From Aureimonas sp. AU4 (lineage in GTDB: Bacteria; Pseudomonadota; Alphaproteobacteria; Rhizobiales; Rhizobiaceae), in the NCBI RefSeq assembly GCF_001463765.1, contig NZ_BBWK01000071.1, forward strand, positions 1-51,782: a stretch of DNA of 51,782 bases. The letters run 5' to 3'. Positions within the stretch are counted from its first letter, which is position 1, and each line of letters begins with the position of its first letter. The notes below the pieces were generated by a model. It searched no databases, was not told the DNA's origin, and was given only the letters and a program-made list of their open reading frames with translations. The translations under genes and the position numbers were made by a program. Positions 45,529-51,782 of the stretch are shown in pieces.

Positions 45529-47750
45529 TGCGCCGCCGCGAGGTCCTGAAGGGCGGCACCCTCCTCTTCGCCTTCGCGATCGCGCCCCGCCGGGCGGGCG
45601 CGCAGGAGAGCCTCGGCGGCGAGGGCCAGGCGGCGGGCGGCGACCTGCCGGGAAGCCTGAGCAAAACCCCGCGCCTCGACAGCTGGATCAAGGTGGAGGC
45701 GGACGGGCGGATCACGGTCTTCACCGGCAAGGCCGAACTCGGCCAGGGCATCCGCACGGCGCTCTGGCAGGTGGCGGTGGAGGAGCTGCGCGCCGATCCC
45801 GCGAGCGTCACGCTCCAGACCGCCGACACGGGCCTGACGCCCGACGAGGGCTATACGGCAGGCAGCCATTCCATGACGGAAAGCGGCACCGCGATCCGCC
45901 ATGCCGGCGCGCAGGTGCGCGAGCTCCTGGTGGCGGCCGCCGCGCGCCGCCTCGGGCTCGACGCCGGCACGCTTCGGGCCGAGAACGGACGCGTGCTCGC
46001 GCCCGACGGGCGGAGCCTCGGTTATGGCGAGGTCGCGGGCGAGGCGGACACGGCAAGCGACGCGGCGCCCCGGTCCCGGCTCACCGAGCCCACCGCCTTC
46101 CGCGTGATGGGCCGAAGCATTCCGCGCCGCGACCTGCCGGCCAAGCTCACCGGCGTCGCCAGCTACGTGCAGGACCTGCGCCTGCCCGGCATGCTGCACG
46201 CGCGCCTCGTGCGCCCGCCGGAGCCGGGATGCCGCCTCCTCGGCGTCGACACCGCCGCGACGCAAGCGCTGCCGGGGATCGAGGCCGTGATCCGCGAGGG
46301 CTCGTTCCTGGCGGTCGTCGCGCGCGGCGAATACGAGGCGATCCGCGGGCGCGAGCAGCTCATGCGCGACGCGCGCTGGAGCGAGCCGCCGCGCCTTCCC
46401 GATCCCGGCGGCGTCCACGACTGGCTGCGCCAAGCCGATGCCGACGTCTCGGTAATCCGCGACCAGACCGGTCCCACGCCGCCGGAGGGCGAATGGATCG
46501 CGGCGACCTTCCGCCGCCCCTACCAGATGCACGGCTCGATCGGCCCCTCCTGCGCCGTCGCCCATCTGGAGAACGGCTCGCTCACCGTCTGGAGCCACAC
46601 GCAGGGCGTCTCGCCCGACCGCGACGCCATCGCCGAGCTCGTCGGCCTCGACCCGGCGCGCGTGCGCGTCATTCATCAGGAAGGCTCGGGCTGCTACGGG
46701 CACAACGGGGCGGACGACGCGGGCGGCGACGCCGCGCTGATCGCGACGCGCCTGCCCGGCCGGCCGGTGCGCGTGCAGTGGATGCGCGAGGACGAACACG
46801 TCTTCGAGCCCTACGGCTCGGCCATGGTGACCCAGGCCGGCGCGCGGCTTTCGGGCGAGGGCCGGATCACGCAATGGCGCTACGACGTCTGGTCGACGCC
46901 CCATTCCACGCGCCCCGGCCGGGCCGGCAACCTTCTGGCCGGCATGCTGATGGAGCCGCCGCGCGAGCCCGAGCCGCCGGCCAACATCCCGCAACCGACG
47001 GGCGGCGGCGACCGCAACGCCATTCCCGGCTACGCCGTGCCCCACATGCATGTGGTCAAGCATTTCGTGCCGCAGATGCCGCTGCGCGTCTCGGCGATGC
47101 GCGGTCTCGGCGCCTTCCACAACGTGTTCTCGACCGAGAGCTTCATGGACGAGCTGGCGCTGCGGGCGAAGGTCGATCCCGTCGCCTTCCGCCTCGCCCA
47201 TCTCGACGACCCGCGCGCGCGCGCCGTGGTGGAGCGGGCCGCGGCCGAGTTCGGCTGGGCGGACTGGCGGGCGGACGCTCCTTCCAAGGGGCGCGGCTTC
47301 GCCTATGCGCGCTACAAGCTGCTCGAAGCCTATTGCGCGGTGGCGTTGGAGGTCGAGGTCGAGCGCGACACCGGCGTGGTGCGGATCGGCCGGGTCGTGG
47401 CGGCGGTGGATTCCGGCCAGCCGGTGAACCCGGACGGTATCCGCAACCAGATCGAGGGCGGCATCGTCCAGTCGGCGAGCTGGACCTTGTTCGAGTCGGT
47501 CCGCTTCGGCGAGAGCGGGCTCGCCTCGCGGGACTGGGCCACCTACCCGATCCTGCGATTCGGCCAGGCGCCGCGCTCGATCGCGGTGCATGTGCTGGAG
47601 CGGCCGGGCGAGCCGTTCCTGGGAACCGGCGAGGCCTCGCAGGGGCCGGCCGCCGCCGCGATCGCGAACGCTGTGGCGGACGCCTGCGGCGCGCGCATCC
47701 GCGACCTGCCGCTGCGCCCCGACCGGATCACCGCCGCCCTGGCGGGGTGA
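45528..47750 (+). CDS. molybdopterin-binding subunit of xanthine oxidase family (IorB-like), Tat-exported
   Basis: A 740-residue catalytic subunit. A twin-arginine signal RRREVLKGGTLLFAFAI at the N-terminus ends near RAGAQE. The xanthine oxidase-type molybdopterin domains follow: FTGKAELGQGIRTALWQVAV, a middle RRPYQMHGSIGPSCAVAHLE segment, GAFHNVFSTESFMDELA, and the C-terminal GEASQGPAAAAIANAVADA with the conserved Glu of GTGEA. The closest named relatives are isoquinoline 1-oxidoreductase and periplasmic aldehyde oxidoreductases; the real substrate is unknown. The ATG overlaps the 2Fe-2S gene's stop by one base. Confidence 0.93.
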   Translation: MRRREVLKGGTLLFAFAIAPRRAGAQESLGGEGQAAGGDLPGSLSKTPRLDSWIKVEADGRITVFTGKAELGQGIRTALWQVAVEELRADPASVTLQTADTGLTPDEGYTAGSHSMTESGTAIRHAGAQVRELLVAAAARRLGLDAGTLRAENGRVLAPDGRSLGYGEVAGEADTASDAAPRSRLTEPTAFRVMGRSIPRRDLPAKLTGVASYVQDLRLPGMLHARLVRPPEPGCRLLGVDTAATQALPGIEAVIREGSFLAVVARGEYEAIRGREQLMRDARWSEPPRLPDPGGVHDWLRQADADVSVIRDQTGPTPPEGEWIAATFRRPYQMHGSIGPSCAVAHLENGSLTVWSHTQGVSPDRDAIAELVGLDPARVRVIHQEGSGCYGHNGADDAGGDAALIATRLPGRPVRVQWMREDEHVFEPYGSAMVTQAGARLSGEGRITQWRYDVWSTPHSTRPGRAGNLLAGMLMEPPREPEPPANIPQPTGGGDRNAIPGYAVPHMHVVKHFVPQMPLRVSAMRGLGAFHNVFSTESFMDELALRAKVDPVAFRLAHLDDPRARAVVERAAAEFGWADWRADAPSKGRGFAYARYKLLEAYCAVALEVEVERDTGVVRIGRVVAAVDSGQPVNPDGIRNQIEGGIVQSASWTLFESVRFGESGLASRDWATYPILRFGQAPRSIAVHVLERPGEPFLGTGEASQGPAAAAIANAVADACGARIRDLPLRPDRITAALAG

Positions 47751-47764
47751 TCCGCTCCGATCCG

Positions 47765-48019
47765 TCAGCGCGCGGCCGAGCGGATCGCCTCGATCACCTT
47801 GCCCAGCGCCTCCAGTCCCTCGTCGGTGAGCGTGCCGCGCTCGCCGTCGGGCGACAGGAGACCGGCCTCTTCCATCTCGCTCACGCCCTGGCTGTCGGCC
47901 TTGTGGCCCTTGCCGTCGTCCAGCACGACGCGCGTCACGGTCTCGCCGCTGACGAGCGAGTGGTAGGCGGCGAAGGTGAGGATCGACAGGGCCTTGTCGC
48001 TGAGCGCGGTCTGGGACAT
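47765..48019 (-). CDS. small protein of unknown function
   Basis: An 84-residue protein. MSQTALSDKALSILTFAAYH, VTRVVLDDGKGHKADSQGV and EMEEAGLLSPDGERGTLTDE could make a small winged-helix-like fold with a short wing, but I cannot assign a family. The start is ATG 48019; the frame stays open to 48133. It converges on the molybdenum subunit gene (14 bp between stops). Predicted cytosolic. Confidence 0.65.
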   Translation of the reverse strand: MSQTALSDKALSILTFAAYHSLVSGETVTRVVLDDGKGHKADSQGVSEMEEAGLLSPDGERGTLTDEGLEALGKVIEAIRSAAR

Positions 48020-48188
48020 GGGGCGGGAAACCTTTTCGGGATCGTCTCTCAAGGGCTCGTGAAACGCGCGTCGCGCCGATGCGATCCCGCGACCGGATAA
48101 GTGACGCACCTCCCCGCCCGCCCTTCTCGACACCGCCCCATTGTCCCGCTAACTCACGCGCCGCGAAGACCCGAAAGCCACCGAGACG

Positions 48189-48446
48189 ATGACTGCCCCT
48201 GTGGATCCCGAGATCAGCGCCCTGATCGGCGAAGTGATCGAGGCCGATCTCCTGAAGCCCAACTCCCCCGAGCTCGACGTCGCCCGCCTTGTCGCCCTCA
48301 AAGGCCAGGGTGCTCTCGACGCGCGCCAGCGCGACATCTTCGAGCGCCTGGTGCTTCCGATCCTCGCCAAGCCGTTGCGCGACCAGGTCGCGATCGCCTC
48401 GATCCTGCGGCGCGGCGGCTACGTTCCGCGCAAGATCCAGTACTGA
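48189..48446 (+). CDS. small helical protein of unknown function
   Basis: An 85-residue protein. A helical acidic start (DPEISALIGEVIEADLLKPN) leads to ARQRDIFERLVLPILAKPLR and a conserved-looking basic C-terminus ILRRGGYVPRKIQY. No family is recognised. The ATG follows CCACCGAGACG, a weak ribosome site. A palindrome lies just after its stop. Confidence 0.6.
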   Translation: MTAPVDPEISALIGEVIEADLLKPNSPELDVARLVALKGQGALDARQRDIFERLVLPILAKPLRDQVAIASILRRGGYVPRKIQY

Positions 48447-48454
48447 TGGACGCC

Positions 48455-48470
48455 CTCACGCACGCGTGAG
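48455..48470. promoter_or_regulatory. 16-bp palindrome upstream of the DUF2076 gene
   Basis: CTCACGC-AC-GCGTGAG is a perfect inverted repeat starting 8 bp after the 85-residue gene and 150 bp before the DUF2076 start. The two-base centre is too short for an RNA hairpin loop, so a protein-binding site is more likely. No promoter boxes are clear. Confidence 0.35.
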
Positions 48471-48620
48471 CGGGAACGCGGGAGGCCTCACGATGATTTC
48501 GAAGGCGCGCCGCTGGAACGGGGCGACCCGAGGTCGCACATCTCCGGACGGCGCGCCGGAATCGAGGCCACAAGCTTCCGGCCGGCGCACGGCAACGCGA
48601 AGGTCCTGGAAGGAACCGTC

Positions 48621-49379
48621 ATGGACTCCAACGAACAGCAGATGATCCGCGGCCTGTTCGGCCGCCTGGGCGAGGCCGAGCGCAGTGCGCCCCCGCGCGA
48701 TCCCGAGGCGGAGCAGTTCATCCGCCGGGCCGTCGAGTCCCAGCCGGCCGCGCCCTACTACATGGCCCAGACCATGATCGTGCAGGAGGAGGCGCTGAAG
48801 GCCGCCAACGCCCGCATCGAGCAGCTGGAAGCGCAGGTGCGCGAGCGCCCCTCCGGCTCGCCGGGCGGCTTCCTCGGCGGCCTGTTCGGCGGCGGCTCCT
48901 CGTCGCGCGAGCCCGCACGGCCGCCGCAAGGCGGCATCGACCAGCAGCCCGGCTACGCGCAGGGCGGCGGCTACGGGCAGCCGCCGCGCGGCGGACCCTG
49001 GGGCGGAGCGCAGCAGGCCGCGCCCTACGGAGGGGCGCCCGGCGGATACGGCGCCCCGATGGGCGGCGACATGATGGGCGGGCGTGGCGGCGGCGGCTTC
49101 CTGGCGGGTGCCGCTCAGACCGCCGTCGGCGTCGCGGGCGGCGTGATGCTCGGCTCCATGCTCGGCAACCTCTTCACGGGCGGCCATCCGTTCGGGGGCG
49201 AGCAGGTGACCGAGAACATCACCAACGAGACCGTCAACGAGACGGTGAACAACGAGGGCGCCGAGCCGGCCGTGGATTCGGGCGGCGACTACGACCGTGC
49301 CGCCTACGAGGACGGCGGGGTCCAGGACGCCTCCTACGACGACTACGACGCCGGCGGCGGCGACTTCGAGGAGATCTGA
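48621..49379 (+). CDS. DUF2076 protein
   Basis: A 252-residue protein. The N-terminal domain MDSNEQQMIRGLFGRLGEAE, followed by DPEAEQFIRRAVESQPAAPY and MAQTMIVQEEALKAANARIE, matches DUF2076. It ends in a coiled-coil-like stretch. The middle is Gly/Pro/Gln-rich low complexity, then a Gly/Ala segment (FLAGAAQTAVGVAGGVMLGS) that could enter the membrane, and an acidic Asp/Tyr-rich tail. Periplasmic or surface role unknown. A short hairpin TGAGGC/GCCTCA at 49377-49392 covers both its stop and the stop of the convergent gph gene. Confidence 0.85.
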   Translation: MDSNEQQMIRGLFGRLGEAERSAPPRDPEAEQFIRRAVESQPAAPYYMAQTMIVQEEALKAANARIEQLEAQVRERPSGSPGGFLGGLFGGGSSSREPARPPQGGIDQQPGYAQGGGYGQPPRGGPWGGAQQAAPYGGAPGGYGAPMGGDMMGGRGGGGFLAGAAQTAVGVAGGVMLGSMLGNLFTGGHPFGGEQVTENITNETVNETVNNEGAEPAVDSGGDYDRAAYEDGGVQDASYDDYDAGGGDFEEI

Positions 49380-49389
49380 GGCGCCGGCC

Positions 49390-50085
49390 TCAGCGCGCCG
49401 GCATCAATGCGTCGATCGCCTCGCCGATCTGGTCGAGGCGATCGATCACGTGGCCTGCGCCCATGGCGTCGACCGGCACGCGCGAGTAACCGCCGCGCAC
49501 CGCCACCACCGGCATGGCAGCGGCAAGCGCCGCCTCGACGTCGTTCTCTGAGTCGCCCACGAACAGCGCCTCCCCCGGCTCCATACCGAGCCGGGTGCAG
49601 GCGAGGATCAGGAGATCGGGCTCGGGCTTCTTGCGCGGGCCGGCGTCGCCGCCCACCACCACGTCCATCAGACCGTCCAGGCCGAAATGGCTGAGCACGG
49701 CGTGCGTCTCGGCCTCCGGCTTGTTGGTGACGACGCCGAGCCGCACCCCTCTCGCCTGGAGTTCGCGCACCGTCAGGCTCGCCCCCGCGTTGAGCGTCGT
49801 CAGCTCGGTCGAGCGGGCTGAGTAGATCGCGAGGTAGCGCTCGGCGATCTTGCCGGCGCTGGCGGGGTCGATCTCCTTGTCCAGCGCCTCGAAGGCCCGG
49901 CGGATCAGCACCTCGACGCCCCCGCCCACCATGCGCGCGACGGCCTCGGGTGTGAAGGGCGGCTCGCCGAGGCTCGCCAGCGTCTCGTTCAGCGCGGCGT
50001 GGATGTCGGGCAGCGAGTCGATCAGCGTGCCGTCGAGGTCGAAGAGGACGGCTCGGGGCCAGGCGGGCGCGGCGGTGTCGGTCAT
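49390..50085 (-). CDS. gph: phosphoglycolate phosphatase
   Basis: A 231-residue HAD hydrolase. Motif I is DLDGTLIDS with Asp16/Asp18, motif II is VVTNKPE, the motif III lysine lies in GPRKKPEPDLL, and motif IV is FVGDSENDVEAA. The cap and length match Gph, which hydrolyses 2-phosphoglycolate from DNA repair and photorespiration-like metabolism. Other HAD phosphatases share this fold, so the substrate is probable rather than proven. It is 21 bp downstream of the MaoC gene on the same strand. Confidence 0.88.
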   Translation of the reverse strand: MTDTAAPAWPRAVLFDLDGTLIDSLPDIHAALNETLASLGEPPFTPEAVARMVGGGVEVLIRRAFEALDKEIDPASAGKIAERYLAIYSARSTELTTLNAGASLTVRELQARGVRLGVVTNKPEAETHAVLSHFGLDGLMDVVVGGDAGPRKKPEPDLLILACTRLGMEPGEALFVGDSENDVEAALAAAMPVVAVRGGYSRVPVDAMGAGHVIDRLDQIGEAIDALMPAR

Positions 50086-50106
50086 GGGCGTCGGCTTGTC
50101 CTTCTT

Positions 50107-50613
50107 TCAGGCGGCGGGCGGCTCGAGCACGGCGAGCGTGATCCAGCGCGCGGTGAGCGCCGGCTTGGGCGCGCCCTCGATCTCGACCGCCGCCTCCCAG
50201 CTCGACTGGAGGCTGACGGCGCGCTCCGTGATGCCCCGCAGCGTGAAGCGTCCCCGCACGCGCGCCCCCGAGCGCACGGGGGTGAGGAAGCGAACCTCCT
50301 CGAAGCCGTAGTTGATGCCCATGCGCGTGCGCTCCACGCCCGGCAGCGCGTCGAAGGCGAGCGGCGACAGGAGCGAGAGCGTCAGGAAGCCGTGCGCGAT
50401 CGTGCCGCCGAAGGGCGTCTCCGCGCGGGCGCGCTCGGGGTCGACATGGATGAACTGGTGGTCGCGCGTGGCGCTTGCGAACATGTCGATCATCGGCTGG
50501 TCGACGGTCAGCCAGTCCGACACGAAGGGCTCCCCGTCGACATAGGTCCGGTAGGTCTCGATCGCGACGAGACGCTGGCGCAGCGCCGCCTCGGCGGCGG
50601 AGGGATCTGTCAT
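50107..50613 (-). CDS. MaoC family dehydratase
   Basis: A 168-residue hot-dog fold protein of the R-specific enoyl-CoA hydratase-like group. The hydratase motif is seen as Asp51 and His56 in SATRDHQFIHVDPERA, followed by GGTIAHGFLTLSLL. Later GINYGFEEVRFLTPVRSGA matches the family. The substrate is unknown (enoyl-CoA or a related thioester). ATG 50613 gives family length; an in-frame ATG at 50631 would add six residues. It is upstream of gph on the same strand. Confidence 0.88.
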   Translation of the reverse strand: MTDPSAAEAALRQRLVAIETYRTYVDGEPFVSDWLTVDQPMIDMFASATRDHQFIHVDPERARAETPFGGTIAHGFLTLSLLSPLAFDALPGVERTRMGINYGFEEVRFLTPVRSGARVRGRFTLRGITERAVSLQSSWEAAVEIEGAPKPALTARWITLAVLEPPAA

Positions 50614-50861
50614 CGGGCCATCCGGGCGCATGGAGAAGCGGCATCAACCGCCATGCGGGGCTCCATACGACGCGCCGGCCCGGGCGCCAAGCGATCGCGC
50701 GGATTTACGGTGGACTCACCATTCCCGACGAATCGCCCCCGTCGAGGGAACCGGCTGAACCAATCAGCAAGGGCGGCACGGCGAAACTTCGCCCGCGGGT
50801 CGAACGGCCCGCCGGCTTCGACGACCCGAGTTGCGGCCGTGTTCTCCAGGGGATTTACGCC

Positions 50862-51782
50862 ATGCTCCCGCGCCCGCGCCTGTCGCTCCGTCTCAAGATC
50901 ACGCTTCTGGCGCTGTTCAGTCTGGTCGCCCTTTCGGCCGTCAATCTCTGGCAGGTCCGCCAGACCATGCGCGCCGACGCGCTCGAGAAGGGCATGGCGC
51001 AGCAGGACGCCAACATGCGCACCGCCTGGGAGGTGATGGGCAAGTACGGCAACCAGTTCCGCCTCGTGGACGGCACGCTGAGCCTGGGCGTTCGCAAGCT
51101 CAACGACTTCGCCGAGCCGGTGGACCGCATCAAGGAACTGGTCGGCGGCGTCGCGACGATCTTTGCCGACGGCACGCGCATCGCCACCAACGTCCTGAAG
51201 CCGGACGGCTCGCGGGCGGTGGGCACCAAGCTGACCGCGCCCGCCGTTCTCGACGCGGTTCTCGCCAAGGGGCAGCCTTATCGCGGCGAGGCCGACATTC
51301 TCGGCCAGCGCCATCTCGTCGCCTACGACCCGATCAAGGACGCGGCCAACCGCACGATCGGCGTCCTCTTCGTCGGCATGCCGGAGAGCACCTATCTCAC
51401 CGCCGTCGACACGCTCGTCGTGCAGATGGCGATCACGAACCTCGTGGTGCTGTTCGTCGTCGCGACGCTCGCCCTTCTGGCATCCGGCTGGATGCTGCGT
51501 CCGCTCAAATCGCTGCGCGAGACCGTCGGCCGCATCGCGGGCGGCGACCTCAGCGACATCGGCGAGGTGCGCGGGAGCGACGAGATCGCCGACCTCCAGC
51601 GTGCCGTGAACGCGATGACCGGCGAGTTCCGCCGGATCGTGCACGGGGTGCGCGTTTCCTCCGCGCGCGTCGCCACGGGTTCCTCGCGCTCGGCCGAGAC
51701 CGCCGTTCGCCTTTCGGCCGGCGCCACGCAGCAGGCGGCGGCCTCGGAGGAAGCCTCGGCCGCCATGGAGGAGATGACCGCC
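50862..51782 (+). CDS. methyl-accepting chemotaxis protein (3' end cut by window)
   Basis: The first 307 residues of a chemoreceptor. TM1 spans about residues 9-30. A periplasmic single-Cache-like sensor domain follows (about 35-185; GVATIFADGTRIATNVLKPD and YRGEADILGQRHLVAYDPIK are typical). TM2 is at about 189-211, a HAMP domain (RPLKSLRETVGRIAGGDLSD) comes next, and the start of the signalling coiled coil QQAAASEEASAAMEEMTA runs off the window. An AGGGG lies 9 bp before the ATG. The ligand is unknown; Cache domains often bind organic acids or amino acids. Confidence 0.92.
   Translation, partial: MLPRPRLSLRLKITLLALFSLVALSAVNLWQVRQTMRADALEKGMAQQDANMRTAWEVMGKYGNQFRLVDGTLSLGVRKLNDFAEPVDRIKELVGGVATIFADGTRIATNVLKPDGSRAVGTKLTAPAVLDAVLAKGQPYRGEADILGQRHLVAYDPIKDAANRTIGVLFVGMPESTYLTAVDTLVVQMAITNLVVLFVVATLALLASGWMLRPLKSLRETVGRIAGGDLSDIGEVRGSDEIADLQRAVNAMTGEFRRIVHGVRVSSARVATGSSRSAETAVRLSAGATQQAAASEEASAAMEEMTA

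Noticed and set aside
48493-48645. Short ORF starting ATGATTTCGAAG before the DUF2076 gene
   Set aside because: It overlaps the DUF2076 start in another frame and has Arg/Ser-rich non-protein-like composition.

Overview
The window is about 52 kb of very GC-rich, densely packed chromosomal DNA. Genes sit on both strands in short operons, often with 1-4 bp stop/start overlaps. The gene set points to an alphaproteobacterium of the Hyphomicrobiales (Rhizobiales): aconitase divergent from a ccmABCDG heme-export operon and followed by DUF1223 and DUF2794 genes, an IalB-family protein upstream of rlmN, a DUF1236 protein, a urtABCDE urea transporter, and an EcfG-type (GGAAC-N17-GTT) general stress promoter. 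The order is an inference from gene content; I cannot assign a genus. I see no insertion sequence, prophage, CRISPR array, rRNA or tRNA, so this reads as core or stable accessory chromosome.

Layout. 1-3.1 kb: tail of a DUF533/TerB-like gene, Nudix hydrolase, VOC protein, MFS transporter. 3.1-6.5 kb (minus): cytochrome c maturation operon ccmA-ccmB-[GNAT]-ccmC-ccmD-ccmG with an acetyltransferase gene inserted. 6.8-11 kb: acnA with a UUCG-loop terminator, DUF1223 and DUF2794. 11-17.3 kb: GNAT, Bax inhibitor-1 family protein, a YbbA/YbbP-type ABC system divergent from an SGNH arylesterase, and another GNAT. 17.5-22 kb: 2'-5' RNA ligase-like phosphodiesterase, DUF1232, IalB, rlmN, membrane protein, stress-type DUF1236. 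22-25.8 kb: orphan BrnA-like antitoxin, GST, EamA and LysE transporters, a small conserved protein, argG. 25.8-32.6 kb: polysaccharide deacetylase, LLM flavin enzyme, MarR regulator, M3 peptidase, typA/bipA. 32.7-37.7 kb: DUF2231 membrane protein with a PQQ-type lipoprotein dehydrogenase, DEAD-box helicase, PHA-system protein, a PilZ-like protein. 37.7-43.6 kb (minus): urtABCDE with a near-perfect sigma-54 promoter. 43.8-47.8 kb: triheme cytochrome c with a two-subunit, Tat-exported molybdenum hydroxylase. 47.8-51.8 kb: small unknown proteins, DUF2076, gph, MaoC dehydratase, and the start of a chemoreceptor.

How the genes work together. The ccm operon attaches heme to periplasmic cytochromes such as the three-CXXCH cytochrome at 43.8 kb, which probably takes electrons from the adjacent molybdenum enzyme. 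The PQQ-type lipoprotein is a second likely periplasmic oxidation route. The urea transporter appears nitrogen-regulated through sigma-54, although no urease genes lie beside it. Several non-coding signals are visible: an operator-like palindrome on the argG promoter, a palindrome just upstream of marR, twin hairpins between urtA and urtB, a repeat cluster at 17.4 kb, and a long leader ahead of the DEAD-box helicase. I did not find a clear new multi-gene system. The best leads are these regulatory elements, the GNAT inside the ccm operon, and the orphan BrnA-like gene.
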